Shown here piece by piece: positions 1 to 6,527 of a stretch of 12,273 bases of DNA; position 1 is the stretch's first letter, and each line of letters starts with the position of its first letter. A program made the position numbers and the translations under genes. The notes under the pieces are model-generated. The model was given only the letters and a program-made list of their open reading frames with translations. It did not search any database and was not told the origin of the DNA. The stretch is taken from contig JAJZPX010000034.1 in assembly GCA_021811025.1 (NCBI GenBank), positions 1-12,273 on the forward strand, written 5' to 3'. The stretch comes from Actinomycetes bacterium (lineage in GTDB: Bacteria; Actinomycetota; Coriobacteriia; Anaerosomatales; JAJZPX01).

Positions 1-1
1 G

Positions 2-1471
2 ACCGACACGAAGACGGAGGCGCTGCGGCCGGACTCGCGGCCGAGCCCGCGGGGACGCGCCGCCGCCGTCGGCATCGCGTCGTTCACGCTCCTCAGCGCG
101 GTCTACGCCCTGTGGCTGCTCGCGCTCTACCCGGGCATCCTGACGGGCGACTCGCTCAACCAGTGGGAACAGGCGCAGACGTTCCGCTTCGACAACTGGC
201 ATCCGTACCTCTATGCCCTGATCATGGCCGGGCTGAAGCATCTGTGGTACAGCCCTTCGGCGATGGCGGTGCTGCAGCTCGTCCTGACGGCGTTCGTCGT
301 CGCAGCGGTCACGCGGTTCGCGTTCGTGAGGGGGGTCCCGCTGCCCGTGCTGGCGCTCTTCGCCGGCGCGTACGCCCTGCATCCGCAGATCGGGCTGTAC
401 AGCGTCACCATCTGGAAGGACGTCCTGTTCGGGATCATCATCATCGCCGAGGCCGCCCTGCTCTTCCTGCTGGTCGATCGCGGAGGACGAGCCGCATGGT
501 GGCCGTACCTGGCGCTCGGGTTCCTCTCCGGGGCATGCGTGCTGATCAGGTTCAACGGGGTGCTCGAGCTCGTCCTTCCCCCGCTGCTGCTCCTGGCGTT
601 CCGTCTCGATGCGAAGCGCGTGGCGGTCACGTTCCTCGTGGGGCTCCTCACGTACGGGTTCTTCGGCGTGGTGCTCTTCCGGGCCCTCCACGTCGGGTCG
701 CCCGCGATAGAGATCGACCAGCTCAAGGTCAAGGAGGTGGCCGCGATCTACAGCTCGGATCGCCCGAACCTCACCGACGGGCAGCGGGCGGTCTTCGAGT
801 CGATGTGGCCCGCGGCCACCTGGAGGTCCGAGTACTCGCCCCTGTCGTCCGACGGCCTCTTCTTCGGCCGCTTTCGCTACCTCAAGCCGATCGGGAACCC
901 GCACGGTGCTCGCGGGGTCGCCGACCCGGCCTTCTACGAGAGGTGGAACCGGGCCGTAGCCGGCGCGATCGTGCGCAATCCCTCGGCCGTGCTGCTCGAC
1001 AAGTGGCGCCAGGCGCGCGCGATGCTCACGCTCGCCGACGTGGCGCCGGCGGCCGCCGGGAGGGCCCCGACCAATTGGGTCGTCGAGGCAGGAAGGTACC
1101 CCCGCCTCGACACCGTCATGCCCGCGAGCCGCTACCCCGCCCTGCAGAGGCTCGTCATGCGGTACCTCGCGTGGTCGGGAAGGGGCGTGCAGCGCCGGCT
1201 GCTGTGGACGATGCTTGTGCCCCTCGCCGCGTACGCCGCGATCCTCGCCGTGGCGATCGCCCGCCGGCTCAGGGCCACGATCGCGTTCGTCTCTTTCGTC
1301 CTGGTGAACGCGGCGTTCACCGTCGCCGTCTCGCCGGCCTCGGATCGGCGCTACCTCTACTTCTGCGCGCTGGCCGTCTTCGCCGCCGGGCTGCTGGCCT
1401 ACGTCGATCTCCTCGCGCGTCAACGCGAGGCGTCGGAACCCGCGGTGCCGCACGAGCAAGCGGCCGCCTGA
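2..1471 (+). CDS. Polytopic membrane protein, GT-C/DUF6020-like putative glycosyltransferase (5' partial)
   Basis: The frame is open from the window edge with no ATG, GTG or TTG before the Met at 224, and a clear transmembrane segment is encoded upstream of that Met (about 70-140). The true start therefore lies left of the window. The visible part is 489 residues. A basic N-terminal tail leads into TM1, then a short loop with GDSLNQWEQA and DNWHPYLYAL, several closely spaced TM helices, a TIWKDVLFG motif, an IRFNGV motif, a soluble region of roughly 200 residues (about bases 690-1190), and three C-terminal helices with SDRRYLYF before the last. An Asp just after TM1, the WHP and WKD motifs and an Arg before a late helix recall DUF6020/PMT-like GT-C enzymes that use polyprenyl-phosphate sugars at the outer face of the membrane. 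Family membership is recognised by eye only; donor and acceptor are unknown. The gene converges on the rpe end of the minus-strand operon and belongs to a different transcription unit. Confidence 0.7.
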   Translation, partial: TDTKTEALRPDSRPSPRGRAAAVGIASFTLLSAVYALWLLALYPGILTGDSLNQWEQAQTFRFDNWHPYLYALIMAGLKHLWYSPSAMAVLQLVLTAFVVAAVTRFAFVRGVPLPVLALFAGAYALHPQIGLYSVTIWKDVLFGIIIIAEAALLFLLVDRGGRAAWWPYLALGFLSGACVLIRFNGVLELVLPPLLLLAFRLDAKRVAVTFLVGLLTYGFFGVVLFRALHVGSPAIEIDQLKVKEVAAIYSSDRPNLTDGQRAVFESMWPAATWRSEYSPLSSDGLFFGRFRYLKPIGNPHGARGVADPAFYERWNRAVAGAIVRNPSAVLLDKWRQARAMLTLADVAPAAAGRAPTNWVVEAGRYPRLDTVMPASRYPALQRLVMRYLAWSGRGVQRRLLWTMLVPLAAYAAILAVAIARRLRATIAFVSFVLVNAAFTVAVSPASDRRYLYFCALAVFAAGLLAYVDLLARQREASEPAVPHEQAAA

Positions 1472-1478
1472 GCGGCCG
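1461..1478. terminator. GC-rich hairpin spanning the membrane-protein stop codon
   Basis: A perfect 7-bp inverted repeat, CGGCCGC / GCGGCCG, has a 4-nt loop CTGA that contains the TGA stop of the plus-strand gene. There is no T-run on either strand, so it is not a canonical intrinsic terminator. It may act with the second hairpin 11 bp downstream or simply reflect G+C-rich sequence. Confidence 0.3.
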
Positions 1479-1489
1479 GACGCGCACGA

Positions 1490-1509
1490 CGGCTCGCGCG
1501 TGCGAGCCG
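1490..1509. terminator. Candidate bidirectional terminator hairpin between convergent genes
   Basis: A perfect 8-bp inverted repeat, CGGCTCGC / GCGAGCCG, with a 4-nt loop GCGT lies in the 43-bp gap between the convergent membrane-protein gene and rpe. Position and symmetry suit a two-way terminator. No U-tract follows on either strand, so termination may be Rho-dependent or of the U-less type. This is inferred from position and pairing only. Confidence 0.4.
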
Positions 1510-1514
1510 CGGCG

Positions 1515-2189
1515 CTAGCGGATCGCTCCCTCGCCCGCCGCGCGGATCGCCTTGAGCGCGGCGGCGGGGTCGGAGGCGCCGAAGACGGCGTTGCCCGCGA
1601 CGAGCACGCGCGCGCCGGCCGCGGTGACGAGCGGCGCGGTCTCCTCGTTGATGCCGCCGTCGATCTCGATCAGCGGAGAGACGCCGGCGGCCGCGCACAT
1701 CTCGGCGAGCCGGCGCGTCTTCCCGACCACGCCCTCGATGAACTTCTGGCCGCCGAAGCCGGGGTTCACGCTCATGAGCAGCACGAGGTCGAGGTCCGGC
1801 AGGATGTCGCGGAGGAGCGACACGGGAGTCGCCGGGTTGAGCACCGCGCCCGCCTTCGCTCCCGCTGCGTGGATCGACTGCACGACGCGGTGCAGGTGCC
1901 TCACGGCCTCGACGTGGACGGTCACGAGGTCCGCTCCCGCGTCCAGGTACCATCCCACCGTCTCGTCGGCGTTGTCGATCATGAGGTGCACGTCCAGCGG
2001 GATGGAGCAGGACTTCTTGAGCGCCGCAACGACCGGCGGGCCGATCGTAAGGTTCGGCACGAAGTGCCCGTCCATGACGTCCACGTGGATGTAGTCGGCG
2101 CCCGCCTCCTCGACGAGCGACACGGCCTCCGCGAGCCGGGTGAAGTCTGCCGACAGTATCGACGGTGCCATCAGCACGCGGTCGCCCAT
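1515..2189 (-). CDS. rpe: Ribulose-phosphate 3-epimerase
   Basis: Interconverts D-ribulose 5-phosphate and D-xylulose 5-phosphate in the cytosolic pentose phosphate or Calvin-type pathways. The 224-residue product has the usual family length and a complete TIM-barrel signature: APSILSADF (8-16), HVDVMDGHFVPN (35-46), LDVHLMI (65-71), MSVNPGFGGQKF (139-150), EIDGGIN (175-181) and VAGNAVFG near the end. The metal and catalytic set His35, Asp37, His68 and Asp177 is intact. The ATG at 2189 is chosen because it gives the family N-terminus and has a G-rich Shine-Dalgarno sequence (SD); the same frame is open to 2306 but that stretch only overlaps the end of gpsA in another frame. It starts 13 nt after gpsA stops and is the last gene of the operon. 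Its products feed erythrose 4-phosphate formation, a substrate of AroF at the other end of the operon; that link is inference. Confidence 0.97.
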   Translation of the reverse strand: MGDRVLMAPSILSADFTRLAEAVSLVEEAGADYIHVDVMDGHFVPNLTIGPPVVAALKKSCSIPLDVHLMIDNADETVGWYLDAGADLVTVHVEAVRHLHRVVQSIHAAGAKAGAVLNPATPVSLLRDILPDLDLVLLMSVNPGFGGQKFIEGVVGKTRRLAEMCAAAGVSPLIEIDGGINEETAPLVTAAGARVLVAGNAVFGASDPAAALKAIRAAGEGAIR

Positions 2190-2196
2190 CCGAAAG

Positions 2197-2204
2197 CCCC
2201 CCTC
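2197..2204 (-). promoter_or_regulatory. Ribosome binding site of rpe
   Basis: On the minus strand GAGGGGGG ends 7 nt before the ATG at 2189 and overlaps the gpsA TGA stop. It supports the short start over the longer open frame. Confidence 0.6.
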
Positions 2205-3222
2205 AGTCCTCGACCAGCCCGATGCCGTGCAGCTCGTCACGCGCCTCTCGGCCGAGCAGCGTCTCCGCCCCCGACGCGACGGGCTTGCCCTCGTACAGTA
2301 TCGCACGCACCTCGCGCGTGATCGGCAGCTCCACGCCCTGGCGGCGTCCGAGATCGTCGACGGTCACGCAGCTGTACGCTCCCTCGGCGACCATCTTGGT
2401 GGACTCGCTCCAGCCCCGCAGGGTGCCTCCCCGGCCGATGAATTCCCCGAGCGAGCGGTTGCGGGAGTGCTTGGACGTGCACGTCGCGATGAGGTCGCCC
2501 ATCCCGGCGAGCCCCATGTACGTGAGCGGGTTCGCGCCCATCGCCCGGCCCAGCCGGCTCATCTCGGCCAGGCCGCGTGTCATGAGCGTCGCCTTCGTGT
2601 TGTCGCCGTAGCCGACGCCGTCCGACATGCCCGCGGCCACGGCGATGACGTTCTTGCTCGCGCCGCAGAGCTCGACCCCGACGACGTCCTGGTTCGTGTA
2701 GACGCGGAAGAAGCGCGTCATGAAGAGGTCCTGGAAGAAGCGCCCCACAGCCTCCTCGTAGCTCGCCACGACGGTGGCGGACGGTATCCCGCGTCCGACT
2801 TCCTCGGCGTGGTTCGGGCCGGAGAGGGCGGCAAGCCGCTCGCGGGAGCCGATGACGTCGTCGAGGACGTCGGTCATCAGCATGAGCGTGCCCTCCTCGA
2901 TGCCCTTCGAGAGCACCACGACGGGCACGGTCGGCGCGAGGTACGGGCGCATGGCCTCGGCCGAGGGGCGGACTCCCACGCTGGGAGTGACCACGACGAC
3001 CGCTTCGGCGCCGTCGAGGACGGGCTCGAGGTCCGCGAACGCGCGGACACCATCGGGCAGCGTGATGTCGGTCATGTAGACGGGGTTGCGGTGCGTCGTG
3101 TCGATCGCGGCCGCGATCTCCGGTTCGCGAGACCAGAGGCGCACCTCGTGGCCCTTGCCGCCGAGGAGCCAGGACGCGGACGTGCCCCAGGATCCCGCGC
3201 CGATCACCGCCACCCGCGTCAC
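2203..3222 (-). CDS. gpsA: NAD(P)H-dependent glycerol-3-phosphate dehydrogenase
   Basis: Reduces dihydroxyacetone phosphate to sn-glycerol 3-phosphate, the backbone for phospholipids, in the cytosol. The 339-residue protein has the dinucleotide-binding GAGSWGT (8-14), VLSKGIEEGT (103-112), LSGPNHAEEVGRG (133-145), the catalytic-lysine segment CGASKNVIAVAAG (186-198, Lys190), GLAGMGDLIATCTS (237-250) with Asp243, and SRNRSLGEF (253-261), whose Arg and Asn bind substrate phosphate. The GTG start at 3222 puts the Rossmann glycine loop at residue 8 as in the family, and GGGAGG lies 8 nt upstream. It overlaps the plsY stop as GTGA, a 4-nt coupling junction. The frame stays open upstream to 4293, but that stretch is a shadow of plsY and der. 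The lysine segment reads CGASKN where many homologues have GGALKN; the lysine and asparagine are kept. It supplies the substrate of the adjacent PlsY. Confidence 0.97.
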   Translation of the reverse strand: MTRVAVIGAGSWGTSASWLLGGKGHEVRLWSREPEIAAAIDTTHRNPVYMTDITLPDGVRAFADLEPVLDGAEAVVVVTPSVGVRPSAEAMRPYLAPTVPVVVLSKGIEEGTLMLMTDVLDDVIGSRERLAALSGPNHAEEVGRGIPSATVVASYEEAVGRFFQDLFMTRFFRVYTNQDVVGVELCGASKNVIAVAAGMSDGVGYGDNTKATLMTRGLAEMSRLGRAMGANPLTYMGLAGMGDLIATCTSKHSRNRSLGEFIGRGGTLRGWSESTKMVAEGAYSCVTVDDLGRRQGVELPITREVRAILYEGKPVASGAETLLGREARDELHGIGLVED

Positions 3223-3866
3223 CGCAGCTTCCTCCCGTGCATTCCGATTCGCGCCTCCGTACCCGCGATGATACGGGAAATGTTCGTCCGGTGGCGCCAT
3301 ACGACGAGCGCGCCGGCGACCACGGTCAGCGCCACCGAGGCCGGATCGCGCGAGTACACCAGGAACGACACTACCGGGAAGAGCACGGCGATGACGACCG
3401 AGCCGAGCGACACCCACCCGGACAGCGCGACCACGATGGCGAACACCGCCACGAGGATGAGCGTGACCAGCGGCATGACCACGAGCAGCGCCCCCGCGGC
3501 CGCGGCGACTCCCTTGCCCCCCGCGAACCGCAGGTACGGCGACCACACGTGGCCCGCCATGACCGCGAACGTGACGAGCAGCAGGAACCAGCTCGGCGAG
3601 AACACCGCCGCGGCGCCGGACGCCTCGAGCAGCGCGCGGGCGAGGAGGACCGCAGCGGCGCCCTTCCCCGCGTCGAGGAGCAGGACGAACACGCCCGGAC
3701 CGACGCCGAGCACTCGCAGCGTGTTGGTCGCGCCGAGGTTGCCCGACCCGTGGTCGCGCACGTCGGTGTGGTACAGCAGCTTCCCGACCAGCAGCGCGAA
3801 CGGGATGCCGCCGAGGAGGTACGCGGCCGCAAGGGACACTCCCGCCACTGCGACGTCGCGGGCCAC
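3219..3866 (-). CDS. plsY: Acyl-phosphate:glycerol-3-phosphate acyltransferase
   Basis: Integral membrane enzyme that transfers an acyl chain from acyl-phosphate (made by PlsX, not in this window) to position 1 of glycerol 3-phosphate, giving lysophosphatidic acid. The 215-residue protein fits the family length. It shows the three known cytosolic signature regions: GGIPFALLVGK (19-29), DHGSGNLGATNTLRVLG (38-54) and HVWSPYLRFAGGKG (106-119), plus DAGKGA (65-70). Hydrophobic segments at about 5-27, 55-80, 90-108, 120-148, 152-171 and possibly 176-190 suit the multi-spanning fold. The C-terminal WRHRTNISR is also typical. The start is GTG at 3866, 3 nt after the der stop, with AAGGG about 10 nt upstream inside der. 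Its 3' end overlaps gpsA by 4 nt, so enzyme and substrate supplier are translationally coupled. Confidence 0.96.
   Translation of the reverse strand: MARDVAVAGVSLAAAYLLGGIPFALLVGKLLYHTDVRDHGSGNLGATNTLRVLGVGPGVFVLLLDAGKGAAAVLLARALLEASGAAAVFSPSWFLLLVTFAVMAGHVWSPYLRFAGGKGVAAAAGALLVVMPLVTLILVAVFAIVVALSGWVSLGSVVIAVLFPVVSFLVYSRDPASVALTVVAGALVVWRHRTNISRIIAGTEARIGMHGRKLR
3231..3236 (-). promoter_or_regulatory. Ribosome binding site of gpsA
   Basis: GGGAGG on the minus strand, 8 nt before the GTG at 3222 and inside the end of plsY, fixes the gpsA start within a frame that otherwise stays open for another kilobase upstream. Confidence 0.65.
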
Positions 3867-3869
3867 GTC

Positions 3870-5177
3870 TCAGCCCTTCTGGCGGAACTTGAGGATGATC
3901 GGCGTGCCGGTAAGGTCGAACGCCTCGCGCATCCGGTTCTCGAGGTAGCGCGTGTAGTTGTCGTCGGCGAGCTTGGGGTGGTTGGCGAAGAACGTGAAGC
4001 CCGGCGGCTTGGTGCGCGTCTGCGTCGCGTAGTTGATGCGCAGCTGGCGCGGGCCCTTCGTCACCGTGTGCCCGAACTGGCGGAGCTCGGTGAGAAGCCT
4101 GTTGAGAGCGCTCGTGGGGATGGATCGCGAGTAGCTCGCGTACACCGTATCGATCGCGCCGTAGACGCGCTCCATGCCGCGGCCGGTGAGCGCGCTCACG
4201 CGCAGGACGGGGGCGTAGCCGACGAATCCCAGCTGTCGCGGGACCTGATCGAGCACCCGCTCGCGCGCCTCGTCGTCCGGCAGGAGGTCCCACTTGTTGA
4301 GGAGCACGACGAGGGCGGATCCGCGCTCCTCGGCGAACGCGGCGACGCGCTGGTCCTGATCGGTGACGCCGATGGACGCGTCGACGACGAGCAGCGCGAC
4401 GTCGGAGCGGTCTATCGCGCGCATCGCCCGAACGAAGCTGAAGTACTCGACGCTCTCGTCGATCTTGCCCTGGCGCCGCAGTCCCGCGGTGTCGACGAGG
4501 CGGTACCGGGTGCCGTCGCGGTCCACGAGTGTGTCGAGCGCGTCCCGGGTGGTGCCGGCGACCTCGCTCACGATGGCGCGTTCGGCGCCCACGAGGCGGT
4601 TGAAGAGCGAGCTCTTGCCGGCGTTCGGCCTGCCGATGATGGCGACGTTCACGTCCGCGGTCTCAGGGACCTCGTCGCTTTCGGGCAGCGCCGCGACCAG
4701 CTCGTCGAGGAGGTCGCCGCTCCCGTGCCCGTGCAGGGCGCTGATGGCGCGCGGCTCTCCGAGGGCCAGCTGCCAGAACTCGTGCACCGCCTCCTCGGCC
4801 GCCGGGTTGTCGAGCTTGTTGACGGCCAGGAAGAGGGGCTTGCCGGCCCTCTTGAGTATGCCGGCGACCTCGTCGTCGCCGGGCGCCACGCCGACTCGCC
4901 CGTCGACCAGGAAGACGATCACGTCGGCCTCCTCAGCCGCCATGAGCGCCTGCTGCCGGATCGACGCGCCGAACGCGTCCGTGTCGATGAAGTCGATGCC
5001 GCCGGTGTCGATGAGCACGAACTCGCGGCCGCTCCAGTCGGCGCGGTGATAGCTGCGGTCGCGGGTGACGCCGGGGGTCTCGAAGACGATGGCGTCGTGA
5101 GTCCCCGCGAGGCGGTTGACCAGCGTGGACTTGCCGACGTTCGGGCGACCGACTATCGCCACGATGGGCAGCGCCAC
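3870..5177 (-). CDS. der: Ribosome-assembly GTPase Der (EngA), two GTPase domains
   Basis: Essential bacterial GTPase needed for maturation of the 50S ribosomal subunit. The 435-residue product is full length. GTPase domain 1 has GRPNVGKS (10-17), TPGVTRDR (34-41), DTGG (57-60) and NKLD (120-123). GTPase domain 2 has GRPNAGKSS (182-190), AGTTRD (207-212), DTAGLRR (229-235) and NKWDL (294-298). The C-terminal KH-like domain (about 350-435) contains INYATQTRTKPPGFTFFANH, typical of Der. I chose GTG at 5177 because GGGAGG lies 6 nt upstream and the protein then begins MALPIVAIVGRPN as in homologues; an in-frame GTG at 5207 would add ten residues and lacks that spacing. The start shares one base with the DUF512 stop (TAGTG). 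In many Actinomycetes der is fused to or beside cmk; here they are separate, with three genes between. Confidence 0.97.
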   Translation of the reverse strand: MALPIVAIVGRPNVGKSTLVNRLAGTHDAIVFETPGVTRDRSYHRADWSGREFVLIDTGGIDFIDTDAFGASIRQQALMAAEEADVIVFLVDGRVGVAPGDDEVAGILKRAGKPLFLAVNKLDNPAAEEAVHEFWQLALGEPRAISALHGHGSGDLLDELVAALPESDEVPETADVNVAIIGRPNAGKSSLFNRLVGAERAIVSEVAGTTRDALDTLVDRDGTRYRLVDTAGLRRQGKIDESVEYFSFVRAMRAIDRSDVALLVVDASIGVTDQDQRVAAFAEERGSALVVLLNKWDLLPDDEARERVLDQVPRQLGFVGYAPVLRVSALTGRGMERVYGAIDTVYASYSRSIPTSALNRLLTELRQFGHTVTKGPRQLRINYATQTRTKPPGFTFFANHPKLADDNYTRYLENRMREAFDLTGTPIILKFRQKG

Positions 5178-6523
5178 TACCCGCCTCCCTTCCCTATCCC
5201 CGCACACGTCTCCACGAGGGCGGCGGCGTCCGACGGCACGACGCGCACGTCCTTCCTCGTCAGGCGGGGCAGGTCGGACGCGCGGATGTCGTCGAGCATG
5301 AGTCCGTCGGAGTTTACCACGACGTCGGGGACGAGATAGACGGCCCCGCCGAGGTCGCCGGACACGGCGTCGATCACGTCGCGGCCGGTCAAGAGGCCGG
5401 CGACGGACACGTCGCCGCCGAGGAAGCGGTTGGGCACCGCGAGCACGCGCGGCTCGACGCCGAGGTCGCCGAGGCGGGGGCTCAGCCTGCGCAGCAGGGG
5501 GGCGAACAGCTCGCCCGTCACGAGCACGACGGGACGCGACTCATCGCCCGGCACGGGCGCGCCGTCGGCCTCGGCCGAGGCGGTCGTGAAGTCGTCAAGG
5601 AACGCGCGCGCCATCCCGATGCCGTTCTCGTACTGCGGGTAGCCGTCGTAGTCGTCGGCCGAGGGGAGCTCGCGTCCGGCGGCGAGGTAGAGCTCGTCGG
5701 CGCCGTACACCCAGCGCGAGCCGCGCTCCTCGGCCATCCGCCGCCGCCAGGGCTCGAGAGCGTCGAGGACGACGGCCGCCGCGGCGGCGTCCTCGTAGCT
5801 GCGCGCGAAGCGCTCTTGCGCCGACGTGTAGCCGAGCGGGACGACGCCCACCGACGTCACGCTGTCGCGCTCCGCGAGCCACCGCAGCGTGCGCTGAAGC
5901 TCCTCCCCGTCGTTCACTCCGGGGACGAGCACGATCTGGACCCGCAGCTCGATACCTCCCGCGAGAAGCTCGTCGACCCGCTCGAGCGCGCGGTCCTCCA
6001 TCGTCGCGCACACGAGCGAGCGGCGGACTTCGGGGTCGACGGCGTGCAGCGAGACGTACAGCGGCGAGAGGCGCTGCTCGAGGATGCGCGCGACGTCGTC
6101 ATCCGTGAGGTTCGTGAGGGTGACGAAGTTGCCGGAGAGGAACGACAGGCGGTAGTCGTCGTCGCGCACGTACAGCGACTCCCGCAGGCCGGAAGGCAGC
6201 TGCGAGACGAAGCAAAAGAGGCACGCGTTGTCGCACAGCCGAACTCCGTCGAAGATCGCGTCCGCGAACTCGATCCCCAGCTCTTGGCCGTACGCGCGGT
6301 CCAGCGTGAGGTCGAGCTCCTCGTGCCCGCGGCGCACGGTCACGGCGGCCGGCAGGTCGGCCGTGAGCCACAGCCAGTCGATCACGTCGCGGGCCGGCCG
6401 ACCCGCCACCCGCACGAGGACGTCGCCGGGGCGGATCCCCGCGGCCGCCGCCGCCCCGTCCGCGGCGACGGCGACGACTCCCGCGCCCTCGCCGGCGGGC
6501 GCGTGAGAGTTGCCGTACGTCAC
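5177..6523 (-). CDS. PDZ / radical SAM / DUF512 domain protein of unknown function
   Basis: The 448-residue protein has a PDZ-like N-terminal domain (about 14-75, with GIRPGDVLVRVAGRP), then a radical-SAM-like core beginning with the cysteine motif CDNACLFC (Cys97, Cys101, Cys104; a CX3CX2C [4Fe-4S]-binding pattern) followed by FVSQLPSGLRESLYVRDDD (105-123) and LSFLSGNFVTLTNL (126-139). Later segments LYVSLHAVDPEVRR (155-168), IVLVPGVNDGEEL (197-209), DELYLAAGR (276-284) and YPQYENGIGM (295-304) mark the DUF512 family. The C-terminal DUF512 domain (about 330-445) includes GELFAPLL, VPNRFLGGDVSVAGLLTG and LDD. No signal peptide or membrane helix is seen, so it is probably cytosolic. Substrate and reaction are not known to me for any member. 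The GTG at 6523 is 4 nt after the ispH stop with only a modest G-rich SD; the first residues are not conserved enough to be certain of the start. It sits between ispH and der and its stop overlaps der by one base. Confidence 0.9.
   Translation of the reverse strand: MTYGNSHAPAGEGAGVVAVAADGAAAAAGIRPGDVLVRVAGRPARDVIDWLWLTADLPAAVTVRRGHEELDLTLDRAYGQELGIEFADAIFDGVRLCDNACLFCFVSQLPSGLRESLYVRDDDYRLSFLSGNFVTLTNLTDDDVARILEQRLSPLYVSLHAVDPEVRRSLVCATMEDRALERVDELLAGGIELRVQIVLVPGVNDGEELQRTLRWLAERDSVTSVGVVPLGYTSAQERFARSYEDAAAAAVVLDALEPWRRRMAEERGSRWVYGADELYLAAGRELPSADDYDGYPQYENGIGMARAFLDDFTTASAEADGAPVPGDESRPVVLVTGELFAPLLRRLSPRLGDLGVEPRVLAVPNRFLGGDVSVAGLLTGRDVIDAVSGDLGGAVYLVPDVVVNSDGLMLDDIRASDLPRLTRKDVRVVPSDAAALVETCAGIGKGGG
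5184..5189 (-). promoter_or_regulatory. Ribosome binding site of der
   Basis: GGGAGG on the minus strand lies 6 nt before the GTG at 5177 and within the last codons of the DUF512 gene. It favours this start over the GTG at 5207. Confidence 0.65.
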
Positions 6524-6527
6524 TCCC

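Noticed and set aside
112..1518. 468-codon plus-strand open frame over the membrane-protein gene
   Set aside because: Its product is Arg/Ala/Gly/Pro-rich with no recognisable domain, while the frame at 2-1471 gives coherent membrane helices and motifs.
2190..2306. 39-residue N-terminal extension of Rpe
   Set aside because: Overlaps the end of gpsA, has no Rpe homology, and a good SD sits before the ATG at 2189.
2140..3948. 602-codon plus-strand open frame antisense to gpsA and plsY
   Set aside because: Low-complexity composition typical of antisense frames in high-G+C DNA; the minus strand encodes complete GpsA and PlsY.
3223..4293. Fusion of upstream sequence to GpsA in one long frame
   Set aside because: The upstream part is out of frame with plsY and der and looks like random Arg/Gly/Ala-rich sequence; it is not a genuine fusion.
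5178..5207. Ten-residue N-terminal extension of Der starting at GTG 5207
   Set aside because: The GTG at 5177 has GGGAGG at 6-nt spacing and gives the usual Der N-terminus.
3237..5339. 700-codon plus-strand open frame antisense to plsY and der
   Set aside because: Spans several real genes on the other strand and has no family motifs; stop codons are simply rare at this G+C.
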